DNA from: Nitrobacter hamburgensis X14
GTDB taxonomy: Bacteria; Pseudomonadota; Alphaproteobacteria; Rhizobiales; Xanthobacteraceae
Assembly (NCBI RefSeq): GCF_000013885.1
Contig: NC_007964.1
Span: 3,024,001-3,088,000, forward strand
DNA length: 64,000 nt
Reading direction: 5' to 3'
Below the pieces are notes generated by a model that did not search any database, was not told the DNA's origin, and worked only from the letters and a program-made list of their open reading frames with translations. Both the position numbers and the translations under genes were made by a program. How positions within the stretch are numbered: the first letter of the stretch is position 1; the number at the start of each line of letters is the position of its first letter. Shown piece by piece: positions 16,896 to 26,666 of the stretch.

Positions 16896-17141
16896 TCAGG
16901 GCAGGCGCGCGGCCAGTACCGTCTCTGCGGCTGGCCATTTGCCGCGATCTGCAGCGTGTAAAGGCCGGGGGCGAGAGGGAAATCCACTATCTTGCGGATC
17001 CCGGTGCAGGCCGGCCCATGCCCGTGCGCGATCGAGATCACGGCCTGCCTGCCGCGCACAAGGTCGATCCAGGCGGCCGAATCGAGCGCCACCCGGTAGG
17101 TGCCGGCCTCGCGCACGTCTATCAGCACAAGACCGCCATAG
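16896..17141 (-). pseudogene. C-terminal part of a periplasmic protein paired with the peroxidase, broken
   Basis: This frame reads GGLVLIDVREAGTYRVALDS and later ISIAHGHGPACTGIRKIVDF and PLAPGLYTLQIAANG, a small periplasmic beta-type protein that I recall accompanying MbnH/MauG-like di-heme proteins. Its N-terminal part is missing: the coding sequence runs up to the IS at 17146 and only about ten more codons (PGGSVSY...) are found past the IS at 18695-18717 before older transposase DNA. A one-base shift near 16945 moves it out of its natural ending ETVLAARLP and stop at 16896-16898. It would have been directly upstream of the peroxidase gene. Confidence 0.55.
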
Positions 17142-17145
17142 CTAG

Positions 17146-18690
17146 TCGCCCGTGAAAAATGCAGAAGCCGTTCTGGCGGAATGATTTCGCGGGTTTTGCA
17201 AGTATTCGATATCGCCGGTTTTGGGGATGTCGATATCGATTTCCTTGCAATTTGATTTGGCGGAATCGGCGTGATTCCATGTCTCCGGCTGGGTTTGAGT
17301 CGGAGATATCGCGATGCTTCCGAAGGAGCGGCGAGACAGCGGACAGAATGATTTGTTCAAGTCGCACCTCGACCAGATCGTCGACATGAACCACGCGTTG
17401 GCGAAGCTGGCGCGCCAGATCGACTGGGGATTTCTCGAGGGCAAATTCGGGGCGGTCTACGCCGATGTTCCCGGCCGGCCGCCGCTGCCGACGCGGCTGA
17501 TGGCGGGGTTGGCGATCCTCAAGCACACGTTCAATCTGTCGGACGAGGCGCTGTGCGAACGCTGGGTCGAAAACCCCTATTATCAATTGTTTTGTGGCGA
17601 GGCGTTCTTTCGTCACGACGTTCCCTTCGACCGCTCCTCGATGACGCGCTGGCGTCAGCGCATGGGCGAAGACAAGATCGTCGCGCTCATTCAGGAGAGC
17701 CTGAATGTCGCCACGCGCGTTGGCGCGGCCAAGCCGTCGGACTTCACCAGCATCATCGTCGATACGACGGTGCAGCCGAAGGCGGTGGCGTTCCCGACCG
17801 ATGCCAAACTCATGCATCGCGCCCGCGAGAAGCTGGCGCGGTTGGCCAAAAAGCACGGCGTCGTCCTGCGGCAATCCTACGAGCGTGTTGGCAAGCACGC
17901 GTTGATCGCGCATCAGCGCTACGCTCACGCGAAACAGTTCAGGCGCGCCAACCGGGCGCTGAAGACATTGCGCACGTATCTCGGCCGCGTGATGCGCGAC
18001 ATCAGGCGCAAGATCGCCGGCGATCCGGACAGGCAGGCGGCTTTCGCGCAACTGTTGTCGCTGGCCCACGCGGTGCGTCATCAACAACAAAGGCAGCGCG
18101 GCAAGAAAATCTATTCCCTGCACGCGCCGGAGATCGAATGCATCGCCAAGGGCAAATCGCACAAGCCCTATGAGTTCGGCGTGAAAGTCTCCATCGCCAC
18201 GACGCTCAACCATTCCAGGGGCGGCCAGTTCATTGCGCACGCGAAGGCGCTTCCGGGAAATCCCTACGACGGCCACACGCTGGAAGGCATCATCCCCGAT
18301 GTCGAGCATCAAATCGGCGCGACCATCAATCGGCTCGTCGCCGACAAGGGCTATAGGGGCCACAATGCTCCGCCAGAATACAAGTTCAGGATTTACATCT
18401 CGGGCCAGAAACGCGGCGTCACCGACCCGATCAAGCGTGACCTGCGACGACGTTCGGCGATCGAGCCTGTGATCGGTCACGCAAAATCAGACCACCGCAT
18501 GGACCGCAATTATCTCAAGGGCTCCGAAGGCGACGCCATCAACGCCGTGCTCGCCGCCGCCGGGTACAACTTCCGCCGATTGCTCGCCTGGCTGAGGCTG
18601 CTTTTGCGCGCATGGTTAGTGTCGATCATGCGGCCACATGCCAACCATCAATCATTCTCGGTCTCATGAAATCTCGTTCTTCACGGACGA
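17146..18690 (+). mobile_element. IS5-superfamily insertion sequence with CTAG duplication
   Basis: The ends match as inverted repeats (TCGCCCGTGAAAAA at the left, TTCTTCACGGACGA at the right, one or two mismatches). CTAG is duplicated at 17142-17145 and 18691-18694, a common target for IS5-type elements. The unit is 1545 bp with one intact transposase gene, and it split the periplasmic-protein remnant from older IS debris. Confidence 0.9.
17314..18669 (+). CDS. IS5-superfamily transposase, 451 residues
   Basis: A full-length DDE transposase. The N-terminal DUF772-type region is clear (LPTRLMAGLAILKHTFNLSD; NPYYQLFCGE), the first catalytic Asp lies in SIIVDTTVQPKAVAFPTDAKL, the second in RLVADKGYRGHNAP, and the Glu in SAIEPVIGHAKSDHRMDRN. 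The frame is uninterrupted and lies centrally between good inverted repeats, so the element may be active. The first ATG at 17314 follows a purine-rich stretch. It is unrelated in sequence to the IS5-type transposase at 6152-7087. Confidence 0.9.
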   Translation: MLPKERRDSGQNDLFKSHLDQIVDMNHALAKLARQIDWGFLEGKFGAVYADVPGRPPLPTRLMAGLAILKHTFNLSDEALCERWVENPYYQLFCGEAFFRHDVPFDRSSMTRWRQRMGEDKIVALIQESLNVATRVGAAKPSDFTSIIVDTTVQPKAVAFPTDAKLMHRAREKLARLAKKHGVVLRQSYERVGKHALIAHQRYAHAKQFRRANRALKTLRTYLGRVMRDIRRKIAGDPDRQAAFAQLLSLAHAVRHQQQRQRGKKIYSLHAPEIECIAKGKSHKPYEFGVKVSIATTLNHSRGGQFIAHAKALPGNPYDGHTLEGIIPDVEHQIGATINRLVADKGYRGHNAPPEYKFRIYISGQKRGVTDPIKRDLRRRSAIEPVIGHAKSDHRMDRNYLKGSEGDAINAVLAAAGYNFRRLLAWLRLLLRAWLVSIMRPHANHQSFSVS

Positions 18691-18716
18691 CTAGCTAACC
18701 GAGCCGCCCGGTTTGG

Positions 18717-19219
18717 CTTTCCTTGATTGTCATCTTCTCCGCGATCGTATTACGCTGCCTGGGCGCAGCCACAATCGTGGCATCGACGATCTGACCGCTC
18801 ATCGCCAGGAAGCCTTCCGAGCGCAGCGCTTCATCGAACGGCCGGAACAAGGCGTCAATGGCCTCGGCCTTCTTCAGCATCTCGCGGAACGTCCAGATCG
18901 TATTGGCGTCGGGAACGCTGTCAGCCAATCCTAGGCCGAGGAAGCGCATGAACGACAGTCGATCCTTGATCAGGAACTCGGTGCGCTCGTCCGACAGCGC
19001 GCGCATCGCCTGAAGAATGAGCACCTTGAACATCAGAACGTGATCAAAGGCCGGTCTGCCGCCCTTCGACCGATCCGCGCGCGGCACGGCCGCCTCAAGC
19101 GCGGGGCGAAACATGTCAAAATCGACGAGCGCCTTTACGCGCTCCAGATCGTCGCCCTTGGCCGACAGTTCCGCCAGCCGATCGTCAAAATCGAAGAAAC
19201 CCGGCGACCGATCGACCAT
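18717..19219 (-). pseudogene. N-terminal half of another IS5-type transposase
   Basis: From ATG 19219 about 165 residues match an IS5-type transposase: a GGRPAFDHVLMFKVLILQAM block, RFLGLGLADSVPDANTIWTF and the first catalytic Asp in GQIVDATIVAAPRQRNT. The sequence then diverges (KMTIKESQTG...) and stops at 18695, where DNA of the peroxidase-partner gene begins. The catalytic C-terminal half is missing, so it is inactive. This older insertion had already truncated the neighbouring gene before the CTAG-flanked IS arrived. Confidence 0.75.
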
Positions 19220-19405
19220 GCCCGCGCTCCGCTTGCGACATGATCGAATGAATCAGCCAATCGCCAATTTGCCCAGCGGTTTTTAGAGGTCTCCAGATGA
19301 GCGATTACAAGGGGACTGCGTTGATGATCGATGCGCTCGACGCGCACATAATCCGCTGATCGCCAGCCTGGAGCCGCACGCCAAGTGTTAATAAACGTCT
19401 CGTGT

Positions 19406-19985
19406 TCATCGAGGCCTATCAGTAATGCCCCTTGTGCACTCCGGAGGTGACTCCTGCTTCACCTCGACGGCTGGAGGAAGGTTGAGCGAGGGCTTGCTGC
19501 CATCGATACCATCGGGAAGACTCTCCGCCAAGCGCGCCAGACAAAGGTCCTCGAAGTCGTTGCGGCTGTCCTTCAGTTCGTCCTTCAAGACGGTCAGCCA
19601 TAACAACGGCGTCGCCCGGCCGTGGTTGGAAGCGAGATTCAACGCCAGCGTCGTCTGATCGTCCGCGTCAAAATCCGTCCAGTCCATGGCGACGACAATC
19701 GCCTTTCGCTGTCCGACGATCTGGGTCACCCAAGCGGCGAACATGTCCCACACGACAATGCCCTGATTGCTCAACAGCCGGTCAACCTGCTTGATGGCGT
19801 GCTTGCCAAGCAGACCGCGCGTGGGCCAGCGAGTGGCCGATGATCGACACTGCGAGCGATGCACTCGTCATGACGCCGAGCGCACCATTGGCCAAGGACG
19901 CCACGCGCTTGGCATGGAGGTCATCGGCGAAGATTCCAGTGAGAAAGTCGTGAACAAAATCAATGCGCTTGATCGGACGGCTCAT
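19406..19985 (-). pseudogene. IS4-type transposase remnant with frameshift
   Basis: The frame begins at ATG 19985 (MSRPIKRIDFVHDFLTGIFA) and reads to ...SIIGHSLAHAR, then a one-base loss near 19822-19830 shifts it to GLLGKHAIKQVDRLLSNQG and IVVWDMFAAWVTQIVGQRKA, with the catalytic Asp in VVAMDWTDFDADDQTT. After ...LARLAESLPDG (near 19510) homology ends in unrelated sequence, so the second and third catalytic residues are gone. It is a dead fragment of an IS4-family element. The 100 bases between it and the IS5 fragment hold nothing I can identify. Confidence 0.7.
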
Positions 19986-20093
19986 GGTGGTGGCTCGTAA
20001 GGATGCGATTCGCGGCCCATCTGAGTCCGCCAAAATGAGAGGAGTCATGAGACCACGCATGGGAGAACCCCTTTTGGAGTTATTGCCTGGCAT

Positions 20094-20400
20094 GAAAGGT
20101 CGTGTTACGTTTAACGGTTAGTCGATCCACGCCACTTCGGACTTTAATACCACAATACGTGCCCGCGCGATCTGCTCAGCGAAATGTGCTATCTTTCACG
20201 TCTGAGATTTCGATTTTAATTCGCGCGAATGATACGTTCAACGCCGACATCGCATTCGCGCCGCTGTCTGATAGACCGCCAGTGATGACGGGAAAGCAAC
20301 GCACCACAAGCCTGCGCCATCATCGTCGCCACAATCTCCGACTAGTTGCTATCGGGGTTCAGCAGGCGCCCCACTCACGGTCATTACCGAGGCCTTATCG
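20094..20400. other. AT-richer intergenic region upstream of the polysaccharide genes
   Basis: No convincing gene is seen in these 307 bases. They probably hold the left end of the IS4 remnant and the promoter of the rightward gene run starting at 20401. Short frames here lack family features or ribosome sites. Confidence 0.4.
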
Positions 20401-21510
20401 ATGATTCAAACGTCGCTGCGCGAACTTTTCTCCAACATCCGAAAATCCTCCGACAAATGGGAGCTCTATCTTGACGTCTATGAGGGCCTATTCGCTCCTT
20501 TCCGCGGACGGCCCATTTCAATTCTCGAGATCGGAATCCAGAATGGCGGGTTCACTGAGGTGCTTGCCGCTTATTTCCCGAATGCGGTGAAGATCGTTGG
20601 ATGCGACATCGACGAGAAATGCGGTTCTCTGGTGGCCTCGGATCCGCGCATTTCGGTGGTGATCGGCGATGCGATTGACGCTGGCACGGCTGGCCGCATC
20701 AAGGAAATATCTGACAGCTTCGATATCGTGATCGATGATGGCTCACATAGATCGAAAGATATCATTGCTGCGTTCTGTCGCTATTTTCCGCTCCTGCGGG
20801 AGGACGGCGTCTTCATCGCCGAGGACCTGCACTGCAGCTACTGGCACGAATACGAGGGAGGGCTCGCGCATCAGTTTTCGTCCATAAGCTTCTTCAAGCT
20901 CCTCAGCGACGTCGTCAACTACGAACATTGGGGCCTCTCTTACCCTCGGACGCGCCTACTGTCGGATATGTTTCAGCATCATAGCTGCGAGATCAGTGAT
21001 GACGTACTCGAGACGATCTTTTCCGTGACGTTCTGCAATTCGATGAGCATAGTACGGAAGAAGGCCGCATCTGCTGTCCTCCTTGGAGAGCGTGTCATAG
21101 GCGGAACCGAGTTCGCTGTGGCGGACAATGCGCCCCACAATCATAGCCATGCGGCGCGCAACGACCAGCGGGGCAATCCGTTCTCCGATCTCGATCTTAT
21201 TACTAACAAGCATGTCTTTGGCCTTTTTGTCGCTCTCTTGAACGCAAACTCCAAACTTTCCGTCGATCACGCGAGACTGGCCGAGCAATTGCAGGCCGTG
21301 AGTTTCGGTATCGCAGAATCGCAACAGAATCAGCAGAGCTGGATTGTCGAGCCTCTCGCAAGCTTGAGCTCCAATCTTGAAACCGCACAGGGGAACAATC
21401 ACAAGGAGATAGTTGAAAGGCTCGCGCTCCTAACTTCAGACGTGGAAACAATAAAGCAGAAGAATACCTTCTTTGATTGGCTTCGAGTTAAGATCGGCAG
21501 CGGTAGCTGA
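20401..21510 (+). CDS. SAM-dependent methyltransferase with C-terminal coiled region
   Basis: The 369-residue protein has a class I methyltransferase fold in its first 230 residues: SAM motif I in ISILEIGIQNGGFTEVLAAYF (near residue 40), an acidic VGCDIDEKC loop, and SFDIVIDDGSHRSKDIIAAF as motif IV. The latter resembles Mtf-24/cephalosporin-hydroxylase-like methyltransferases found in polysaccharide clusters. Residues 260-369 are polar and helix-rich (LAEQLQAVSFGIAESQQNQQ), perhaps a coiled coil for oligomerisation. It may methylate a sugar or chain end; the substrate is unknown. The next gene starts one base after its stop. Confidence 0.75.
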   Translation: MIQTSLRELFSNIRKSSDKWELYLDVYEGLFAPFRGRPISILEIGIQNGGFTEVLAAYFPNAVKIVGCDIDEKCGSLVASDPRISVVIGDAIDAGTAGRIKEISDSFDIVIDDGSHRSKDIIAAFCRYFPLLREDGVFIAEDLHCSYWHEYEGGLAHQFSSISFFKLLSDVVNYEHWGLSYPRTRLLSDMFQHHSCEISDDVLETIFSVTFCNSMSIVRKKAASAVLLGERVIGGTEFAVADNAPHNHSHAARNDQRGNPFSDLDLITNKHVFGLFVALLNANSKLSVDHARLAEQLQAVSFGIAESQQNQQSWIVEPLASLSSNLETAQGNNHKEIVERLALLTSDVETIKQKNTFFDWLRVKIGSGS

Positions 21511-21511
21511 G

Positions 21512-22435
21512 ATGTCTATGATCCATATCCCGGTCCAAATCCTGTCAAACGCCTCGGAATTCGAACGCTACATTCATGATTGCGCGTTGTCGCTGCGGCA
21601 TCAGGATGGTGTTGGCGACAAATACCAGATGACCGTCAACGTGGCGGTCTATGAGCCGGTCTCCGCAGGAACGGCCGATAGACTAAAGGCTCTGGCAATA
21701 GAGGGATTCGCAGTGAATCTGATTGAACTTTATCGTACCTGTGGATATGGCGAGAAGCAGAATCTGATTTGGAACAACTATACGAAGAAACTGGCAGTTC
21801 CATTCGAAGCGTTCATAACGATGAACCCCGACATGGTATTGATGCCGGACGTCGTCGACAAACTCCATACGACATTCACTACGAGCCGCAGCCGTGCCAA
21901 TATCGTTGAAGCTCGGCAATTTCCGATTGAGAATCCGCCGCGGGCTTTCGACGCTGCGACTTTGGAGGTAAATTGGTGTAGCGGCGCGTGCATTCTTCTT
22001 TCGGCCGCCTTCTTCGAGCGCTGCAAAGGTTTCGACGAAGCGATCTATCTCTATTGCGAGGACGTCGATTTGAGCTGGCGCGCTTGGCTCGACGGCGGGC
22101 AATGCCTTTACCGTTACGATGCCGTCGTCGCACACATGACACATGGTCTATTCGAGGCACGCTATAACACACATTCCGTCCCAACCCACGAGAGCTGCAT
22201 GGCGCTAAGCCATCTCATTCTCACATGGAAATATTTCTCAGCTGACGAAGCACTGTTAGCTTCAAAAATGAAGCTTTTCTGGGATAATCAAGGGTTTGCC
22301 CGCCACACCAAGGAAGCGGCATTCGCGGACTTCGAGACAATCAAGCCTCGTATCCAGCGCTACACCACAGCGCATCCGCGAATTGAACTCCTTGATCTCG
22401 GTCTTTATTCTGGCATGCGTCCCAATCTGATCTGA
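21512..22435 (+). CDS. Glycosyltransferase family 2 (rhamnosyltransferase-like)
   Basis: A 307-residue GT-A type glycosyltransferase. ATG at 21512 stands one base after the previous stop, pointing to translational coupling; a second ATG lies at 21518. The MNPDMVLMPDVVDKL segment contains the metal-binding acidic motif, CSGACILLSAAFFERCKGFD is the usual acceptor-site block, and EDVDLSWRAWLDGGQ is the catalytic ED.D region typical of rhamnosyltransferase-like GT2 enzymes. It acts in the cytoplasm at the membrane face on a lipid-linked glycan. Same operon as its neighbours. Confidence 0.82.
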   Translation: MSMIHIPVQILSNASEFERYIHDCALSLRHQDGVGDKYQMTVNVAVYEPVSAGTADRLKALAIEGFAVNLIELYRTCGYGEKQNLIWNNYTKKLAVPFEAFITMNPDMVLMPDVVDKLHTTFTTSRSRANIVEARQFPIENPPRAFDAATLEVNWCSGACILLSAAFFERCKGFDEAIYLYCEDVDLSWRAWLDGGQCLYRYDAVVAHMTHGLFEARYNTHSVPTHESCMALSHLILTWKYFSADEALLASKMKLFWDNQGFARHTKEAAFADFETIKPRIQRYTTAHPRIELLDLGLYSGMRPNLI

Positions 22436-22444
22436 GAACCAAAC

Positions 22445-23617
22445 ATGAAGCTCGCACTCGACGGCTACGCACTCCGCTTCCCGCGCACCGGAATCGTCAA
22501 CTACAATTTCGCGGTAGCGCGCGGGTATCGGGAGCGCCTAGCACATGACGATTTCCGGATCCTCGTGGGGGATCGCAACGTTACAGCCGAGGAGATCAGA
22601 GCTTTTCTGGAAGCCGGCGACATCGTTCCGATCTTTGAGGGGCACAACGAAACACTGATCGAGAAAATTCGGCGCAAGTTTTCCGGGAATTCGTTTCGCA
22701 ACTATATGCCGGGTCTTGGATCCGCAATCAGAACCGCAACACGCGGTTTCGACGTCTATCACTGCACGGATTGGTTCTTTGAGCCGTCGCCGCGCGCCAA
22801 GCTTAACGTGATTACTTGTTTCGATTTTACCACAACACTATTCCCTCAGTTTCACGAAAACCTCAATATTACCAAAGAACGCATGAAGCTCGATCGGCTT
22901 AACGATTATGACTTCGTGTTCTGTATCTCAGAAGCAACCCGCGACGACCTGCTTCGGTTGACGTCGATTGATCCCGCGAGAGTCATAGTAAACTATATTG
23001 ATGCCGACCCCATCTTTGGTCAGAGAAACTACGCACCACGAGAAGCAATTACCTCAAAATACAATATTCCGGACGAACGCCGCTATGTTCTGTCCGTCTC
23101 GACGATTGAGCCACGGAAAAACTTCCGTCAGGTTCTCGATGCCTTTGGACGATTCATAAAAAACAACCCTGACAGCCCTCACGTGCTTGTTTGCACCGGG
23201 ATGTGGGGCTGGAAGAACGATGAATTGAATCAATATCTTGCCCAATGTGACTTTTCAGATCGAGTTATATTTACCGGATTCATCGAATTATCTGACCTTC
23301 CGTCACTTTACCATCACGCAGATTGCTTTCTTTATCTCTCGCTTTACGAAGGATTTGGCCTTCCCATTCTGGAATCGATGAAGTCCGGCTGCCCGGTGAT
23401 CTGCTCGAACACCTCATCGATGCCAGAGGTCATCGGTGAAGCCGGAATTCTAGTGTCGCCGTCAGACACTGAGTGTACCGCCGCAGCTATCGCGATGGCG
23501 ACAGAAGACCGGCGTAGGGCAGATAAGATGCGCGCCGATGGCGCAGCGCGAAGCTCGCTCTTTTCATGGGAACGGCACCTTGATTGTTTAATGCAAGTCT
23601 ATAAGCAGGCCCTGTAG
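22445..23617 (+). CDS. Glycosyltransferase family 4
   Basis: A 390-residue GT-B glycosyltransferase. The nucleotide-sugar domain shows VSTIEPRKNFRQVLDAFGRF (near residue 217) and the EX7E motif YEGFGLPILESMKSGCPV (near residue 300), followed by SNTSSMPEVIGEAGILVSP, all hallmarks of GT4. The N-terminal acceptor domain has the DVYHCTDWF segment. It starts nine bases after the GT2 gene and eleven bases before the next GT4 gene, so it belongs to one operon. Base composition is visibly more AT-rich than the housekeeping genes, consistent with horizontal origin of the O-antigen block. Confidence 0.85.
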   Translation: MKLALDGYALRFPRTGIVNYNFAVARGYRERLAHDDFRILVGDRNVTAEEIRAFLEAGDIVPIFEGHNETLIEKIRRKFSGNSFRNYMPGLGSAIRTATRGFDVYHCTDWFFEPSPRAKLNVITCFDFTTTLFPQFHENLNITKERMKLDRLNDYDFVFCISEATRDDLLRLTSIDPARVIVNYIDADPIFGQRNYAPREAITSKYNIPDERRYVLSVSTIEPRKNFRQVLDAFGRFIKNNPDSPHVLVCTGMWGWKNDELNQYLAQCDFSDRVIFTGFIELSDLPSLYHHADCFLYLSLYEGFGLPILESMKSGCPVICSNTSSMPEVIGEAGILVSPSDTECTAAAIAMATEDRRRADKMRADGAARSSLFSWERHLDCLMQVYKQAL

Positions 23618-23628
23618 CGGTTTAGCGA

Positions 23629-24933
23629 GTGAAAATGGCGACAGCGCTGAAAATTGGCTTTGTAACGGAACGATTGCTGCTTGGCTTCGGCGTCGATTTG
23701 GTTGTCCATCAGTATGCCTCATTTCTGGCCGGTCGCGGATATGACGTCAAAGTCTATTGCCTGAGGCACGACACGTCAGTCGAACGACCTTACAAAGTCG
23801 TTGATCTCTCGAAGCCTGAGGTTCTGACACCCGCAAATTCGATGTCTCGCTATATCTTGAATTTCGCGACTTTCTTCAACAGCCAGAATATCGATGTCTG
23901 GATTGTCAACACTTCGCCTTTCTATGACGTCATGCCATTACTCCTTCAGCCTGCAATCGCGATCGAGTACGGTGCCCCACCATCTCGATTCTTTAGCCCT
24001 GAGATCGGTCGGAACCTCGATGCATCGGTCGCATACCGCTTTCAACATGTTTTCACGCGACTTCGCGCTCAAGACCAAATCTTGTGTATATCCCGCAGCA
24101 TCCAGAATTGGCTACCTAACTGCGTTCACCCATCTTCCGAAATTCACTATCTCGGCTGCGATCACTACGCTCGCCCCACGACCGAACAGGTGTTGGAATT
24201 CCGCAGGAGCCTGAAGTTCGATGATGGCGTGATAGTCCTGTGGGTAGGTCGAGTGCAGATTGAGAACGACGAGCAACCATACAAGGGGTTTGTCGATTTC
24301 GTGGAACTCGCGGAACGAGCGATTAAGGCGGAGCGCAGCCTTTGCTTCGTCGTGGTGGGCCGGGGCGGTGAAGCGGAAGAGCACTTCCTGCGCATCCGAG
24401 GCATTATCCCGCGTCTCAATTTGCCGGATAACCAGATGGGAGCGGCCTTCGCCAGTAGCGATCTGTTCGTGAGCACCTCGCTGTGGGAAGGCTTCAACCT
24501 TCCGCTACTCGAAGCACAGTGGCAGGGAACGCCGGTGCTCGCATATCGGCACGGCCCGCACCCGGAGGTCGTTTGCGACGGCGTGACCGGGATTCTAGTC
24601 GATAATCGAAAGGATATGTTCGAGGCGCTACTGACGCTGGCACGCGATGCCAACAAGCGGGAAAGCCTCGCCTCGAAGACCCGCGCCTTCGCGGCAGACT
24701 TTTCTTGGGGGAAAAGTGCGAGGGGGCTGGAAGAAGCCATCCTGCGCGCTGCATCGGTGGCGGCAAGGTGCAAGGCCAACCGTTCCGCAATCGATTCCAG
24801 CCGCGTTCGAAAGCGGCTTTTCGTGCTCCAGGATACTTATGCCCGCTTCGGACTTCGCTTTCTCGTCAAACGGATCGTGCTGTTTGTTCGCACCTGCCTT
24901 GTGCGCGCGCTCAAGCGCGGAGGCAAGAAATGA
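23629..24933 (+). CDS. Glycosyltransferase family 4
   Basis: A 434-residue GT-B glycosyltransferase. GTG at 23629 or ATG at 23635 can start it. The second domain has VIVLWVGRVQIENDEQPYKG (near residue 200), FASSDLFVSTSLWEGFNLPLLEA (EX7E, near residue 284) and GTPVLAYRHGPHPEVVCDGVTG, standard GT4 elements. A basic C-terminal segment (LRFLVKRIVLFVRTCLVRAL) could bind the inner membrane. Its TGA overlaps the ATG of the next gene (ATGA at 24930-24933), so the two are translationally coupled. Confidence 0.85.
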   Translation: MKMATALKIGFVTERLLLGFGVDLVVHQYASFLAGRGYDVKVYCLRHDTSVERPYKVVDLSKPEVLTPANSMSRYILNFATFFNSQNIDVWIVNTSPFYDVMPLLLQPAIAIEYGAPPSRFFSPEIGRNLDASVAYRFQHVFTRLRAQDQILCISRSIQNWLPNCVHPSSEIHYLGCDHYARPTTEQVLEFRRSLKFDDGVIVLWVGRVQIENDEQPYKGFVDFVELAERAIKAERSLCFVVVGRGGEAEEHFLRIRGIIPRLNLPDNQMGAAFASSDLFVSTSLWEGFNLPLLEAQWQGTPVLAYRHGPHPEVVCDGVTGILVDNRKDMFEALLTLARDANKRESLASKTRAFAADFSWGKSARGLEEAILRAASVAARCKANRSAIDSSRVRKRLFVLQDTYARFGLRFLVKRIVLFVRTCLVRALKRGGKK

Positions 24934-26627
24934 CCTCAACAACTTCATTTGACGATTTCGTTCTCGCCGCCCTTGTCCGCGGCGACAGTCAGATGACAAC
25001 CGCAACGCAGGAATCCCTTGACCGTTGGCAAATTTCCAAGTGGATGCTTCTTGATATTGTCACCAACCATAATAGCCAACTCGATTATTTTACCTTCCTC
25101 GAGCAAATTAAAGCTCGCCATCCGGGCAAGCACCTCGTTGTTATGCACGGCGACATCTATTTTTCCGAAGATTTCCTGCATCGCCTTTTGGAGCAGATCG
25201 CCTTGATCGAAGGCGCCGGCGTCGCATGGGGAGTGCTGGGTCCTGCCGGCGTCACTTATCCCTATTTCAAGATCGTGCGAAATATGGTGGACTACCATGG
25301 GATTCTTTATCCTTTCGCGCAGCCCTTGCCGGCAGTTCATCTTGATGGCCATCTTCTCGTCATCCACAAAGATCTCTGTTTCAACTTCGATCCGAGCTAC
25401 CGCGGCTTCCACCACTACGATACTTTGCTCTGCATTCGCTCATGGGCGCAGGGCTTGCCGGTTTTCACGATCAACCTTCCTCTTCGCCATCTCGGCAAAG
25501 GCAATGTGCCCGAGTGGGAGGAAAGGTCAGCCACCCTCGGACAGGTGCTTGGCGAAATCTATGGCAACAAAACGATCATGACGTCGATGGGGCCGATCGC
25601 TCTCAATGCGGAGCCCGGCACGACGCGCGATTTCTACAAGCACGATGTCGAACCGACCCTGTCGCGTCGCTTTGGGCATCGGGCAGCGCCAGATCTTGTT
25701 TTCATCCTGCGCATTGACAGCGACGACAAGGCGGCGGCTCGCGAAACACTGCTCAGCGTGTGCGGACAGTTCGAGAAACCCTCGCGTGTACTTGTATTGT
25801 GCCCAAATCGCTTACGCGCGACTCTTGAAGAGGTATTGCGCTATTTCGGCAACTTCGTCGACCTCGTCGTTGTCTCGCCCGAGCATGATACCAGCCTCTC
25901 CGCCGGAGATGTTCTTATGGGATGCGGCAATTCAATCAGGGGCGCATTGCCGGAGCGAGCCGTTGTCGCATTTTTGAACTGCGGAACGATCCTGTTTCCA
26001 AACTACGTCCGCGATATCCGCCGGTTCCACGTCTGGGGCATCGGCGTAAGTAGAGTGATTGCCGCGCTGGACTTCGACTATGCGGTGCGGGAATCGCAAA
26101 ATGACCGAGGGACGATAAACGGTGACGAGCAGTTGATCCCGAGTTGGAAGACTGAGGCCGCGGATGATTTAGTTTCAGGCGGCGTCATTCCATTAGTCTC
26201 CCTCGCCATGCCGGCTGACGTGGTCAGATCTGTGATTGATGACCATCTCTACGGCGCACTCACGGAACGGATTTTCACGCTCAAACTCGTGGCCAGAGCA
26301 CCGGTTTTTTTCCTCCGGCGCTTAGGTGGGGTGTTACGGCGGACGCCGGAGGAACTCCGGGCGGCGGATAACTTTGACGAGATCGCCGACCAATCGGAAT
26401 TTCTTCGTACAGCTTATCCCTTCACGCCACTTTGGATGAAGCAGCGTTCGCCCGTAAGCGGAGGAGCGACACCGCATGTGCAATCCTCGCCGGCGATCGC
26501 GCACTCCCGTGAGCAATTGCTAGTTCTGAAGCTTTCCCGGTGCCCGAAACTCATCGATGGCATCTTCAAGCTCCACGGGGTAATCAAGCAGTTGCGGAAA
26601 TGGTCCGCCGAGCGCCCTTCCTCCTGA
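24930..26627 (+). CDS. Large putative glycosyltransferase, two GT-A-like parts
   Basis: A 565-residue protein starting at the ATGA overlap with the preceding GT4 gene. The first half has HLVVMHGDIYFSEDFLHRLL and LDGHLLVIHKDLCFNFDPS, an Asp-x-Asp-like context resembling GT2/rhamnan-type glycosyltransferases. The second half begins PDLVFILRIDSDDKAAARET with VCGQFEKPSRVLVLCPNRL, again GT-A-like, but the usual ED.D region is not evident there. I do not recognise a named family. It ends 40 bases before the CDP-sugar genes. Likely role: transfer of a residue in the same polysaccharide; confidence in the exact function is low. Confidence 0.6.
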   Translation: MTSTTSFDDFVLAALVRGDSQMTTATQESLDRWQISKWMLLDIVTNHNSQLDYFTFLEQIKARHPGKHLVVMHGDIYFSEDFLHRLLEQIALIEGAGVAWGVLGPAGVTYPYFKIVRNMVDYHGILYPFAQPLPAVHLDGHLLVIHKDLCFNFDPSYRGFHHYDTLLCIRSWAQGLPVFTINLPLRHLGKGNVPEWEERSATLGQVLGEIYGNKTIMTSMGPIALNAEPGTTRDFYKHDVEPTLSRRFGHRAAPDLVFILRIDSDDKAAARETLLSVCGQFEKPSRVLVLCPNRLRATLEEVLRYFGNFVDLVVVSPEHDTSLSAGDVLMGCGNSIRGALPERAVVAFLNCGTILFPNYVRDIRRFHVWGIGVSRVIAALDFDYAVRESQNDRGTINGDEQLIPSWKTEAADDLVSGGVIPLVSLAMPADVVRSVIDDHLYGALTERIFTLKLVARAPVFFLRRLGGVLRRTPEELRAADNFDEIADQSEFLRTAYPFTPLWMKQRSPVSGGATPHVQSSPAIAHSREQLLVLKLSRCPKLIDGIFKLHGVIKQLRKWSAERPSS

Positions 26628-26666
26628 GGCCACGTTTCAAAGCGAAATTACGATCAAGATAGACAG

